64,000 nucleotides of DNA from JAPHTQ01 sp050299175 (GTDB lineage: Bacteria > Pseudomonadota > Gammaproteobacteria > Thiohalomonadales > Thiohalomonadaceae): assembly GCA_050299175.1 (NCBI GenBank), contig JBNKVM010000020.1:18479-82478 (forward strand), in the 5' to 3' direction. Made by a program: the position numbers and the translations under genes. Below, in pieces: positions 28,254 to 36,943 of this stretch. Each line of letters begins with the position of its first letter. Positions within the stretch are counted from its first letter, which is position 1. The notes beneath the pieces are model-generated. The model saw nothing but the letters and a program-made list of their open reading frames with translations, was not told where the DNA came from and ran no database searches.

Positions 28254-28661
28254 CTAACGCTGCATGGCCGAGAGGGTACGGTAAGGTTCGCGGCGGCCTT
28301 TCTTGCTGTCACCCGCGGCGGGTTTCAGGCGTTGTTCCACCAGCTCCAGGGCAGCGGCGTTATCCAGTGTGCGCAACGGAGGAAAAAAGGCAACGGCACG
28401 GGCACTACCGACACGGCGCAGCACCTCATCGAGTCCGGCCTGCTGCCAGTCGGGCTCCAGCTCAATCACTGCCACCTTGCCGGAACCCGCAGGCGGCGCG
28501 AAGGAACTCAGGGTCGCGGTGTAGATCCAGCGCTCCAGCGGCTGTAACACACCCAGAGAGGCCAACAGCAACACAAGCAGCAGCGCCACCAGCCCGGGCA
28601 GCCAATACCCCTGGAGCAGTTCTACCTTCCGCGCTGTTTGTGTCGACTCGCGCTTACGCAA
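28254..28661 (-). pseudogene. CHASE2 N-terminal piece of the split Ser/Thr kinase gene
   Basis: 135 residues from a TTG at 28659-28661 that has a perfect AGGAGG six bases upstream. The piece holds a basic N-terminus, one membrane helix (about 19-40) and the start of a CHASE2 domain, then ends at a TAG amber codon. Reading on in the same frame gives L-D-T-R-E-Q-V-L-S-R-L and then the kinase piece, so one substitution (for example CAG to TAG) would explain the break. The whole frame would encode 810 residues plus the amber position. It could be a pseudogene, an assembly error or a read-through site. Confidence 0.75.
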
Positions 28662-28739
28662 GCGCCGCCTCCTGGATTCATTATTATTTTTAAGGTCTGT
28701 AGTTTTAACACAGCCAACGCTGCGAAAACACAAACCCGT

Positions 28740-29405
28740 TCAATCTCCGCGGGCTACAGCAACATTTTCGTCGTGGTCAAAATTCCCATAATATAAGAAA
28801 TGCAGCGTCTGTTCCGCCGCCGAACGTGAGAACAGCAGTGCCATATGGCTGGCGTGGACGACTACATGGTCACTCATCCCCACCAATTGGGTCTCGTCAA
28901 CACTGACTGTGCCGTCGTTGGGACACGGCAAGCTACGCACCACCTGACCGATACCGATACTCAGGTCCCCGGCGATAGAACCCAGCGGGCGTTCGCCGTG
29001 CCAGGGAAAGAGTTGGCCGGTCAGAGTAGGAAAGCTGTAACCCAGCAGACGGCGAAACCAACCCATGCGACTCAGGCGGTCAGCGACATAGCTGCCGCTG
29101 TGTGGAGAACCGAGGGTAACGATGTAGCCGGGCCGCTGCTCCGGGAAATCGTGTAGCAGACGCCGCACCACCAGACCACCCAGGCTATGGGCGACAAAGT
29201 GGACCTTCTCTCCTTCCACTTGCTGCAGGAAGATGTTCAACTGCCGCGCATTCTCGATCAGATCACGAGCCACACTACGATAGCTGAAGCGGTAGACCCG
29301 ATAGCCAGCTCGACGCAACCGCCATTGCAGCAGAAACATCTCGAACCCTTTCATCCACAACCCATGAACCACCACAACGCTTTCACACTCACCGTTCACA
29401 GCCAT
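28740..29405 (-). CDS. Alpha/beta hydrolase, lipase-like
   Basis: 221 residues with a V-V-V-H-G-L oxyanion-hole strand, the nucleophile elbow A-H-S-L-G-G near residue 73, and a late acidic/His pair (D-G-T-V and V-H-A-S-H). The overall pattern fits PGAP1-like or triacylglycerol-lipase-like esterases that lack a signal peptide. AAAGG precedes the ATG. It sits next to the split kinase gene and divergent from the membrane-protein gene at 29502; no operon link is clear. Confidence 0.8.
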   Translation of the reverse strand: MAVNGECESVVVVHGLWMKGFEMFLLQWRLRRAGYRVYRFSYRSVARDLIENARQLNIFLQQVEGEKVHFVAHSLGGLVVRRLLHDFPEQRPGYIVTLGSPHSGSYVADRLSRMGWFRRLLGYSFPTLTGQLFPWHGERPLGSIAGDLSIGIGQVVRSLPCPNDGTVSVDETQLVGMSDHVVVHASHMALLFSRSAAEQTLHFLYYGNFDHDENVAVARGD

Positions 29406-29501
29406 AAAAACCTTTCTATTTTCAATGCATTAACCGCCCTGGCAATCCCGAAAAACAGACCCATATCTATAGGTAAACCCTCAACCTCACGGAGGTGCAC
29501 C

Positions 29502-30014
29502 ATGTTTTACCGCAGCCTCTATTTCGTCTTTTGCGATGAGCGCGGCGTGCGCCGGGCGATCAACGACCTCGAGCAAGAGTTTGGCCTGAATGACACCCAA
29601 CTCCACGCCTATGTCGGTGATATCAATGACCTGCACGAACTCCCCGGCGCCACCCTGCATCGACATACCCATCAAGCTATCGTAAAGGCAAAATGGATTT
29701 GGTACCTCAGTATCGCGGTCTTCGTCTTTGCCCTGACCGGACTGATTCTGTCGCTATTGGTAGCTTCATGGTACTGGGCGGTGTTGCTGGGATTGATAGT
29801 ACTGCTTACCCAGCTCTCCGGTTACCTGTTCGGCAACCGCATTCCCAACGCGCAGCTAAACCGTTTCCACACCGGTCTGCATCGGGGTGACATTGTGCTG
29901 CAGGTCGATGTACCACGGCAGAATGCGGAGAAGATCAAGGCTTACCTCGATCGGCACTACCCGGGCACCGTCAGCAACATCAGCAACTTACACCTGGGCA
30001 GCCTCGGGATGTAG
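29502..30014 (+). CDS. Conserved-looking membrane protein of unknown function
   Basis: 170 residues from an ATG with GGAGGTG eight bases upstream. The N-terminal 55 residues and C-terminal 55 residues are soluble and look like halves of a small alpha/beta domain; residues 63-86 and 87-110 are two adjacent membrane helices. The C-terminal part V-D-V-P-R-Q-N-A-E-K-I-K suggests a flavodoxin- or ferredoxin-like strand-helix. I do not recognise the family. It ends at a bidirectional terminator shared with nadA. Confidence 0.75.
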   Translation: MFYRSLYFVFCDERGVRRAINDLEQEFGLNDTQLHAYVGDINDLHELPGATLHRHTHQAIVKAKWIWYLSIAVFVFALTGLILSLLVASWYWAVLLGLIVLLTQLSGYLFGNRIPNAQLNRFHTGLHRGDIVLQVDVPRQNAEKIKAYLDRHYPGTVSNISNLHLGSLGM

Positions 30015-30030
30015 GGCATCCGTCGCAAAC

Positions 30031-30060
30031 AAAAAAGGAGTGGCATTGCCACTCCCTTTT
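30031..30060. terminator. Bidirectional terminator between the 29502 gene and nadA
   Basis: GGAGTGGC (30037-30044) pairs with GCCACTCC (30048-30055) around ATT, with AAAAAA on the left and CTTTT on the right, so a U-run follows the stem on either strand. Confidence 0.85.
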
Positions 30061-30083
30061 CTCTTGTTGGAATGCGCCGCAAT

Positions 30084-31181
30084 TTACGGCGAAACCTCCA
30101 ACATCCGTTCCAGGGATAGTTTGGCCTGCTCCTTCTCATCCGGCGCAACCTTGATCTGATTCACCACATGCCCTTCGAGCAGATTCTCCAGCACCCAGGC
30201 AAGATGCTGCGGATCGATACGGAACATGGTGGAACACATGCAGACGGTGGGCGACATGAAGTGGACGTGCTTGTCCTCGCCCTTGAACTGCTCGGCCAGA
30301 CGATTGACCAGGTTCAGTTCGGTGCCGACCAGCCAGCGGCTACTGGGTTCGGCCTCGCGGATGGTGTTGATGATGTATTCGGTGGAGCCGACGTAGTCGG
30401 ACTTCTGGCACACCTCGAAGGGCGACTCCGGGTGGGAAATAATCTTCGCCTCCGGATACTTGGCCTTGAAGGCGTCGATCTGCTCCGGCTGGAACATCTG
30501 GTGCACCGAGCAGTAGCCCTTCCACAGGATCATCTTCGCCTTCTTGATCTGCTCCGGGGTCAGGCCGCCGAGTGGCTGGTCGAAGTCCCACACCACCATC
30601 TCTTCCAGCGGAATGCCCATGGCATAGCCAGTGTTACGGCCCAGGTGCTGGTCGGGGAAGAAGAGTACCTTCTCCCGCTGGCTGAAGGACCACTCCAACA
30701 CTTTACGTGCATTGGATGAGGTGCAGACGATACCGCCGTGGCGGCCGCAGAAGGCCTTCAGGTCAGCGGCGGAGTTGATGTAGGTGACAGGGGTGACGCT
30801 CTCGTCCGGCTCCAGCACCTTGGCCAGTTCGCGCCAGGCACGCTCGACCGCGGCGAGGTTGGCCATGTCGGCCATGGAGCAGCCGGCAGCCAGATCGGGC
30901 AGGATCGAGATCTGGTCGTCGCGCGAAAGGATGTCGGCCACTTCGGCCATGAAGTGCACACCGCAGAAGACGATGTACTCGGCCTTCGATTCGGCGGCCT
31001 GGCGCGACAGCTTCAGCGAATCGCCGGAAAAATCGGCGTGACGGAACACCTCTTCGCGCTGGTAGTGGTGACCGAGGATCACCACCCGTTCACCCAGTTT
31101 TTCCCGTGCCGCGGTAAGCCGCGCCTCGGCTTCGGCGTCGCTCAGCGATAGATAATCTTCGATCGGCTTTTCACTGCTCAT
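30084..31181 (-). CDS. nadA: NadA, quinolinate synthase
   Basis: 365 residues from the ATG at 31179-31181. The three cluster cysteines are expected in V-F-C-G-V-H-F, K-G-Y-C-S-V-H and the C-terminal V-C-M-C-S-T-M, and the H-H-Y-Q and C-T-S-S-N-A motifs match the family. NadA condenses iminoaspartate with DHAP to quinolinate in NAD synthesis using a 4Fe-4S cluster. It lies 17 bases downstream of aspS and may be co-transcribed with it. Confidence 0.96.
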   Translation of the reverse strand: MSSEKPIEDYLSLSDAEAEARLTAAREKLGERVVILGHHYQREEVFRHADFSGDSLKLSRQAAESKAEYIVFCGVHFMAEVADILSRDDQISILPDLAAGCSMADMANLAAVERAWRELAKVLEPDESVTPVTYINSAADLKAFCGRHGGIVCTSSNARKVLEWSFSQREKVLFFPDQHLGRNTGYAMGIPLEEMVVWDFDQPLGGLTPEQIKKAKMILWKGYCSVHQMFQPEQIDAFKAKYPEAKIISHPESPFEVCQKSDYVGSTEYIINTIREAEPSSRWLVGTELNLVNRLAEQFKGEDKHVHFMSPTVCMCSTMFRIDPQHLAWVLENLLEGHVVNQIKVAPDEKEQAKLSLERMLEVSP

Positions 31182-31198
31182 GGTCAATCCGGGCTGAC

Positions 31199-32992
31199 TC
31201 AGCCAGCTTTCTCTTCTTTCTGCGGCTTGGCTACACGAATTCCAAGCTCAACCAGTTGCGCCGGAGCAACCTGCGACGGTGCATCGGTCAGCAGACAGGC
31301 CGCGGTCTGGGTCTTGGGGAAGGCCATTACGTCGCGGATCGATTTGGCGCCGGTCATCAGCATAACCAGTCGGTCGAGACCGAAGGCGAGACCGCCGTGG
31401 GGCGGACAACCGTACTTGAGTGCATCGAGCAGGAAGCCGAACTTCTCGCGGGCCTCTTCATCGGAGATACCCAGCGCACGGAAGACCTTCTCCTGCACCT
31501 CTTCGCGATAGATACGCATGGAGCCGCCACCGATCTCGGTGCCGTTAAGTACCATGTCGTAGGCACGGGAGAGACAGTTGCCCGGTTCGGATTCGAGCTT
31601 GTCGATATCGGCTTCGGCGGGTGAGGTGAACGGATGGTGCAGGGAGTAGTAACGCCCATCCTTCTCTTCCCACTCGAACATCGGGAAGTCGACCACCCAC
31701 AGCGGTGCCCAGCCGTGAGTCAGCAGATTGAGGTCGTGGCCCAGCTTGACCCGCAGGGCGCCCAGCGCCTCGTTGACCACCTTGGCCTTGTCGGCACCGA
31801 AGAAAACCAGATCGCCATCTTCCGCGCCCACGCGTTGCATGATATTCAGCGCCACTTCGTCGGGCAGGAACTTGAGGATCGGCGACTGCAGACCCTCGAC
31901 ACCCTTGGCCAGTTCGTTAACCTTGATGTAAGCCAGACCCTTGGCGCCATAGATGCCGACGAACTTGGTGTAGTCGTCGATCTCCTTACGTGAAATCGAA
32001 CCGCCCTTGGGCACGCGCAGCGCAGTAACCCGGCTGGCCGGATCATTAGCCGGACCGGAGAAGACCTTGAACTCCACATCCTTCATCAGGTCGGCCACTT
32101 CGATCAGCTCTAGCGGAATACGCAGGTCAGGCTTGTCGGAACCGTAACGCTGCATCGCCTCGGCGTAGCTCATACGCGGGAACGGGTCGGGCAGTTGCTC
32201 TTCCAGCACCTTGGCGAACATCTCGCGGATCATCCCCTCGGTCAGGGTCATGATCTCCTCCTCGTTCATAAACGAGGTCTCGATATCGAGCTGGGTGAAT
32301 TCGGGCTGACGGTCTGCACGCAGGTCTTCGTCGCGGAAACAGCGCACGATCTGATAGTAGCGGTCCATGCCAGAGACCATCAGCAACTGCTTAAAGATCT
32401 GCGGCGACTGCGGCAGAGCGAAGAAACTGCCCTGATGGGTACGGCTCGGCACCAGATAGTCGCGGGCACCCTCAGGGGTTGCCTTGGTCAGCATCGGGGT
32501 TTCGATATCGAGGAAACCACGCTCGTCGAGGTAGGCACGCAGGGCGCGGGTCATCTCGGAGCGGAACTTCATCCGCTGGTACATGGGCGGACGACGCAGA
32601 TCGACATAGCGGTATTTCAGGCGATGCTCCTCACCCACCTCGTCATCGTCGATGTCGAGCATGAACGGCGGTGTTTCGGAACGGTTGAGAATGGTCAGTT
32701 CCTTACCCAGCACCTCAACCTGGCCGGTGGGCAGGTCGTTGTTCTCGGTTCCCTCGGGGCGACGGCGCACCTTTCCTTTTATATGCAGCACGAATTCGTT
32801 GCGCACGCTCTCGGCAATGGCAAAGACTTCCGGCAGATCCGGGTCGAAGACGACCTGGGCAATACCTTCGCGGTCACGCAGATCAATAAAGATAACTCCA
32901 CCGTGGTCACGGCGGCGATGGACCCAACCGGCAAGCTCGATCTCCTGATCGATGTGGGATTCGTTCAACTGGCCGCAGTAGAAGCTGCGCAT
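31199..32992 (-). CDS. aspS: AspS, aspartyl-tRNA synthetase
   Basis: 597 residues, bacterial type: N-terminal OB-fold anticodon-binding domain (about 1-105), class II catalytic core with the GAD insertion (about 280-420), and motif 3 G-L-A-F-G-L-D-R-L near residue 535. AGGACAG precedes the ATG. Charges tRNA-Asp; whether it discriminates against tRNA-Asn cannot be judged here. DUF502 lies just upstream and nadA just downstream. Confidence 0.97.
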   Translation of the reverse strand: MRSFYCGQLNESHIDQEIELAGWVHRRRDHGGVIFIDLRDREGIAQVVFDPDLPEVFAIAESVRNEFVLHIKGKVRRRPEGTENNDLPTGQVEVLGKELTILNRSETPPFMLDIDDDEVGEEHRLKYRYVDLRRPPMYQRMKFRSEMTRALRAYLDERGFLDIETPMLTKATPEGARDYLVPSRTHQGSFFALPQSPQIFKQLLMVSGMDRYYQIVRCFRDEDLRADRQPEFTQLDIETSFMNEEEIMTLTEGMIREMFAKVLEEQLPDPFPRMSYAEAMQRYGSDKPDLRIPLELIEVADLMKDVEFKVFSGPANDPASRVTALRVPKGGSISRKEIDDYTKFVGIYGAKGLAYIKVNELAKGVEGLQSPILKFLPDEVALNIMQRVGAEDGDLVFFGADKAKVVNEALGALRVKLGHDLNLLTHGWAPLWVVDFPMFEWEEKDGRYYSLHHPFTSPAEADIDKLESEPGNCLSRAYDMVLNGTEIGGGSMRIYREEVQEKVFRALGISDEEAREKFGFLLDALKYGCPPHGGLAFGLDRLVMLMTGAKSIRDVMAFPKTQTAACLLTDAPSQVAPAQLVELGIRVAKPQKEEKAG

Positions 32993-33068
32993 GGTGTTCT
33001 GTCCTGTCGCTGTAGGGGAAAAGCGGGAATGTTACGGATCGACGGGGTTCCGCGCAACTGCCGAGGGC

Positions 33069-33713
33069 TTATTCGGCTTCGGATGCTGGGGATTTCGGGC
33101 AACCGCCCTCAGCCGGATTGGGTACCACTGAGCCCATGGAGATAATCATCCGCAACCCCTCGTCGACGCTCATCTCCAGCTCAACGACATCCTCCTTCGG
33201 CACCATGATGAAGAAGCCGGAGGTGGGGTTTGGGGTGGTAGGAACGTAGATATTGATCACCTCGCGCCCGGTTTTGCACTGTGCCTCGCCGGCCTCGGTA
33301 CCGGTCTGGAAGGCCAGGGTCCACATGCCCTTGCGCGGATACTCCACCAGCAGCACCTTGCGGAACGACTGGCCGGAGGAGGAAAACATGGTCTCAGCGA
33401 TCTGCTTCACCGCCGAGTAGACCGAGCTGACCAACGGAATACGTGACAGCAGAGACTCCCACAGGGCGACCAGCTTGCGGCCAAACAGGTTGGCAACGAC
33501 AACACCAGTGAACAGCACCACCACCACCGCCACGATCACCCCGAGTCCCGGGATCGAAACGCCGAACAGTTGCTCAGGACGATACTGCTGCGGCACCAGC
33601 AACATGCTGCGATCGAGCAGGCCGATCAGCATCTTGACCACGATGATGGTGACACCGAGCGGGATCCAGACCAGCAATCCGGCCATCAGGTAACGACGCA
33701 GTGCCGAGATCAT
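33069..33713 (-). CDS. DUF502 family membrane protein
   Basis: 214 residues with two N-terminal membrane helices (about 9-30 and 55-80) separated by a short loop, then a soluble C-terminal domain with T-T-P-N-P-T-S-G-F, the DUF502 hallmark. GGAGG precedes the ATG. The family commonly lies between a FmdB-type gene and aspS in proteobacteria, as here; its function is unknown. Confidence 0.9.
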   Translation of the reverse strand: MISALRRYLMAGLLVWIPLGVTIIVVKMLIGLLDRSMLLVPQQYRPEQLFGVSIPGLGVIVAVVVVLFTGVVVANLFGRKLVALWESLLSRIPLVSSVYSAVKQIAETMFSSSGQSFRKVLLVEYPRKGMWTLAFQTGTEAGEAQCKTGREVINIYVPTTPNPTSGFFIMVPKEDVVELEMSVDEGLRMIISMGSVVPNPAEGGCPKSPASEAE

Positions 33714-33747
33714 TCATTACCTCCAATAAAGCTCACTGTTTTCTCCA

Positions 33748-33893
33748 ATGACAGGTCGGTCAAGCGTCTCAGGCTTGCGCGAGACAAGGCGAAATCCGGT
33801 GAAAAAGCGCAGTTTACACGCAAGTAAATGAGCATTTTGAGACGGATTTTAACGCGGGATCGCGCTGCCTGAGGCGGTTCAACGGCCTGTCAT
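33748..33893 (-). repeat. 146-bp palindromic repeat, copy B
   Basis: Two 27-base arms (33748-33774 and 33867-33893) are near-perfect inverted repeats (about 22 matching bases), and the core read on the minus strand is TGCTCATTTACT...GTAAACTGCGCT. It has the same length as copy A. The right arm runs into the 3' end of the FmdB gene and supplies its last four codons and TGA. Confidence 0.82.
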
Positions 33894-34097
33894 GCAGCCG
33901 CCACCGCATGCGCCACTCGCACAGGCCGGGGCATTATCGATACTGGCGGCCTTGTGGGTGAAACTGCCGGTAGAGATCAGTTTCTTCAATTCAGGCTTGC
34001 CGCATTCTGGACAATCGGTGAGCAGAGGATCGCTCATCTTCTGCATCGCCTCGAGACGGTGGCCACAGGCCTTGCATTGGTATTCGTAGAAAGGCAT
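33879..34097 (-). CDS. FmdB-type zinc-ribbon protein
   Basis: 72 residues with C8-x2-C11 and C29-x2-C32 forming a zinc ribbon, beginning M-P-F-Y-E-Y-Q-C as in the FmdB family. The tail is Cys/Gly-rich (A-C-A-S-G-A-C-G-G-G-C), common in this family. The last residues M-T-G-R and the stop codon lie inside repeat copy B. It is the first gene of the FmdB-DUF502-aspS-nadA order. Confidence 0.9.
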   Translation of the reverse strand: MPFYEYQCKACGHRLEAMQKMSDPLLTDCPECGKPELKKLISTGSFTHKAASIDNAPACASGACGGGCMTGR

Positions 34098-34130
34098 CTG
34101 AACCTCGCAGAAAGAAACATTGAATGATTA

Positions 34131-34150
34131 GTGGGGGCATAAGCCCCCAC
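34131..34150 (-). terminator. Hairpin downstream of the 34.2-34.5 kb gene
   Basis: GTGGGGGC (34131-34138) pairs perfectly with GCCCCCAC (34143-34150) around ATAA. The minus-strand tail is only moderately T-rich, so it may be a weak terminator or a processing hairpin. Confidence 0.55.
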
Positions 34151-34194
34151 ATCAAGACGACTATTCTACTACCTTGACCAATGACTGACCAAAC

Positions 34195-34467
34195 TCACAA
34201 TAAATACTGCCCACCCTCGATGGCACCAGTCCGCTCAATGGCCTTTTTCGCACTTTCAATCGACTTCTTCAGTTTTTGATGGTCGACCACGTTCATGCCC
34301 GTGCGCAGGAACTTGTCCGCCATCTTCAACACTTCCTTGAGTTGCTCATTCTGGTAGTTAAGATTGAGTAAAGCCTTGGCGACGTAATAGGGATCTTCGC
34401 TTTGTTCGCGCATACGCCCGGCCTCAGCCAGCGCAGTCTTCAGTTCTTCGGGGGTCGGCATTGCCAT
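34195..34467 (-). CDS. Small helical protein of unknown function
   Basis: 90 residues from the ATG at 34465-34467, which has GGAGG upstream; a second in-frame ATG follows two codons later. The sequence is charged, without Cys, signal peptide or membrane segment, and predicted mostly helical (E-E-L-K-T-A-L...L-K-K-S-I-E-S-A-K-K). I do not recognise the family. It lies between the FmdB gene and the divergent ABC exporter gene. Confidence 0.7.
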   Translation of the reverse strand: MAMPTPEELKTALAEAGRMREQSEDPYYVAKALLNLNYQNEQLKEVLKMADKFLRTGMNVVDHQKLKKSIESAKKAIERTGAIEGGQYLL

Positions 34468-34607
34468 GGGGGGAGCCTCCGTCTTGCATTGCAACCAGAC
34501 AACAGTTGAATAAGCGAAGTATAAGCGCAACTTAACCTTGAAGTGTATTCATCCGACAAGAATGGCGGATAATACGAAAAACGGGCAAACCTGACTGCAG
34601 AACCATA

Positions 34608-36413
34608 ATGCGAATCAAACGAACCGAAGAACCGCTGGACAACCGTAACGACTGGCAGACTATCCGCTCACTGCTCCCCTATCTGTGGAACTATCGCGGT
34701 CGGGCAGGACTGGCGCTGGCCTTTCTGGTCGCCTCCAAGCTGGCTCTGGTTGGCGTGCCGCTGGCACTGAAAGAGATCGTCGATGCCCTGGACACTACCA
34801 ACGGGCACACCGCCACACTACCCATAGTCCTGCTACTGGCCTACGGTGTACTACGCCTGGCTGGCTCCGCCTTTAATGAACTGCGTGACGTTGTCTTCGC
34901 CCGGGTGCGACACGGCACCATGCGCGAACTGTCGCTGAAATCCCTCGACCACCTGCATAAACTCTCGCTGCGTTACCACCTGGAACGCAAGACCGGTGCC
35001 CTCTCACGGGACATGGAACGCGGCACCCGCAGCGCCGCCTCGCTGCTCAACTATATGGTCTTCTCTATCCTGCCCACCTTTATCGAACTGGGGCTGGTCG
35101 CCGGGATATTGCTGAGTAAGTACAGCTACTGGTTCGCCCTGATCACCGTCGGTACTGTAACGATTTACGTCACCATTACCTTCCTGATCACCAACTGGCG
35201 AATGAAGTTTCGCCATCGCATGAACGCCAAGGACTCTGAGGCCAACTCCCAGGCTATCGACTCACTGATCAACTACGAGACGGTGAAGTATTTCAACAAT
35301 GAAGGCTTCGAGCAGCGACGTTATGACAAGACCCTGACCGAGTGGCAGGACGCGGCGGTGATGAGCCAGACCTCCATGTCGGGCCTGAACATCGCCCAGG
35401 GAGCGATCATCGCCGTCGGTGTCACCATCATCATGATCCTCGCCGCCAATCAGGTCGCCACCGGTCAGATGAGTCTCGGTGACCTGGTACTGGTCAACGC
35501 CTTTATGTTGCAGGTGTTCATCCCGCTCAATTTCCTCGGTGTGGTCTACAGCCAGGTGAAACATGCCCTCTCCGACATGGATCGCATGTTTCAATTACTG
35601 CAGGCCGAAGCCGAGATCATCGACAAACCCGATGCCAAACCACTACAGGTCGGTGACGGCTCCGTGCGTTTCGAACACGTGAAATTCCATTACCAACCTG
35701 AGCGACCGATCCTCAACGACGTCGATTTCGAGATTCCTGCGGGACACAAAGTCGCAGTGGTCGGCCACAGCGGTGCGGGCAAATCAACCCTTTCCCGGCT
35801 ACTGTTCCGCTTCTACGACACCAGCGACGGACGGGTACTGATTAACGATCAGGATGTACGCGACGTCACACAGGAAAGCCTGCGTTCGGCTATAGGCATC
35901 GTCCCGCAAGACACCGTACTGTTCAACGACACCATCGAATACAACATTGCCTATGGCCGTTGTGGCTCCAGTCATGAAGATATCGTACGCGCCGCACAAC
36001 TGGCCAACATCCATAGCTTTATCGACTCACTACCTGACGGTTATCAAACCGTGGTCGGTGAACGCGGTCTGAAACTCTCTGGTGGGGAAAAACAGCGTAT
36101 CGCCATCGCTCGGGCGATCCTCAAAAACCCAAAGATCCTGGTATTCGATGAGGCAACCTCATCGCTCGACTCACAATCGGAGAAGACCATCCTCGAGGCA
36201 TTAAAGGAACTGGCCAGCGATCACACCACTCTGGTAATTGCTCACCGCCTCTCCACCGTGATAGATGCCGATCAGATTCTGGTGATGGACCAGGGACGCA
36301 TCATCGAACGCGGTAGCCACCAGCAACTGCTGACACAGAATGGACACTACGCAAAAATGTGGCCACTACAACAGGAAGAGCGGGCGAAGGAAGAGTTGCG
36401 TAAACTGGGATAA
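34608..36413 (+). CDS. Atm1-type ABC exporter
   Basis: 601 residues: six membrane helices (about residues 25-300) fused to an ABC ATPase domain with G-H-S-G-A-G-K-S-T, L-S-G-G-E-K-Q-R and V-F-D-E-A-T-S-S-L-D. The membrane half carries N-Y-E-T-V-K-Y-F-N-N-E and G-L-N-I-A-Q-G, the signatures of the Atm1/ABCB7 family that moves glutathione or glutathione-linked sulfur and metal species. In a sulfur-metabolising cell this could export glutathione-bound sulfur; that is inference. No partner gene is adjacent. It ends with a strong hairpin terminator. Confidence 0.87.
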   Translation: MRIKRTEEPLDNRNDWQTIRSLLPYLWNYRGRAGLALAFLVASKLALVGVPLALKEIVDALDTTNGHTATLPIVLLLAYGVLRLAGSAFNELRDVVFARVRHGTMRELSLKSLDHLHKLSLRYHLERKTGALSRDMERGTRSAASLLNYMVFSILPTFIELGLVAGILLSKYSYWFALITVGTVTIYVTITFLITNWRMKFRHRMNAKDSEANSQAIDSLINYETVKYFNNEGFEQRRYDKTLTEWQDAAVMSQTSMSGLNIAQGAIIAVGVTIIMILAANQVATGQMSLGDLVLVNAFMLQVFIPLNFLGVVYSQVKHALSDMDRMFQLLQAEAEIIDKPDAKPLQVGDGSVRFEHVKFHYQPERPILNDVDFEIPAGHKVAVVGHSGAGKSTLSRLLFRFYDTSDGRVLINDQDVRDVTQESLRSAIGIVPQDTVLFNDTIEYNIAYGRCGSSHEDIVRAAQLANIHSFIDSLPDGYQTVVGERGLKLSGGEKQRIAIARAILKNPKILVFDEATSSLDSQSEKTILEALKELASDHTTLVIAHRLSTVIDADQILVMDQGRIIERGSHQQLLTQNGHYAKMWPLQQEERAKEELRKLG

Positions 36414-36416
36414 ACA

Positions 36417-36444
36417 TAAATGCCCCGGCCGGGGCATTTATTGG
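36417..36444 (+). terminator. Terminator after the ABC exporter gene
   Basis: A ten-base perfect stem (36417-36426 with 36431-36440) around GGCC starts three bases after the stop codon. The downstream T-run is short (ATTTATTGG). Confidence 0.8.
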
Positions 36445-36478
36445 TACTTCTCGCTTACCACCGCACAATAGTGGCATT

Positions 36479-36895
36479 TCAGAAAATTATCAGATACATA
36501 ATCCCCACCCACAAGACAAGCAGTACAAAATAGCTGACAAGAAATGCATTACGCCGTTTCAACAAATTCCTGTTTGAGAGATGGTGATAGCTATGCAGTA
36601 ATCGGGTAGCGACATAAACCCAGGCCAGTACAAGTAACGCCACATGGGTTATCCCGGCTGTATAGATCGTCAGTATTGCTGCATAAAAAAGTACCGGCAT
36701 CTCAAACAGATTACTGAAGTGCTGACTTGCCGAAAGCAGGTAACTCGGAGGTTCAAACCCCCGTTTGAGACGGAAGTAGGCAGGATTAAGCCCATCACCC
36801 ACGGCACGGATAGCGCGGCTGAACTGCACCATCCCCACCACATAAGTCCAGGCAATTAGGATAAACATAGGATAGAGAATTAACTTCTGTTCCAT
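36479..36895 (-). CDS. MAPEG family membrane protein
   Basis: 138 residues with four membrane helices and the E/N-rich loop and L-F-E-M-P-V-L-F-Y segment of MAPEG proteins, which include glutathione S-transferases and related lipid- or thiol-handling enzymes. GGAGAG precedes the ATG. It is divergent from a TetR regulator with a 32-base palindrome between them, which makes it the likely regulated gene. Catalytic capacity is uncertain because bacterial MAPEG members are poorly characterised. Confidence 0.82.
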   Translation of the reverse strand: MEQKLILYPMFILIAWTYVVGMVQFSRAIRAVGDGLNPAYFRLKRGFEPPSYLLSASQHFSNLFEMPVLFYAAILTIYTAGITHVALLVLAWVYVATRLLHSYHHLSNRNLLKRRNAFLVSYFVLLVLWVGIMYLIIF

Positions 36896-36914
36896 TGGGC
36901 TCTCCGGTCATGAC

Positions 36915-36943
36915 TTGCCTGGATGGTAGCGCTGCGTTATATA
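36915..36943 (+). promoter_or_regulatory. Candidate promoter of the TetR gene
   Basis: TTGCCT (36915-36920) lies 17 bases from TATATA (36938-36943). The -10 hexamer is inside the palindrome at 36934-36965, so a bound TetR dimer would block it, giving autorepression. Confidence 0.45.

Noticed and set aside
28233..28256. Pyrrolysine as the meaning of the amber codon in the kinase gene
   Set aside because: No pyl genes or insertion structure are visible, and the position is in a sensor domain, not a methyltransferase.
32195..33145. 316-residue open frame on the plus strand opposite aspS and the DUF502 gene
   Set aside because: It lies antisense to conserved genes, has no start signal or family resemblance, and is expected from GC-biased codon use.
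36745..36775. GGTTCAAACCCCC-like string suggesting a tRNA T arm
   Set aside because: It lies in the MAPEG gene with no anticodon or acceptor stems.
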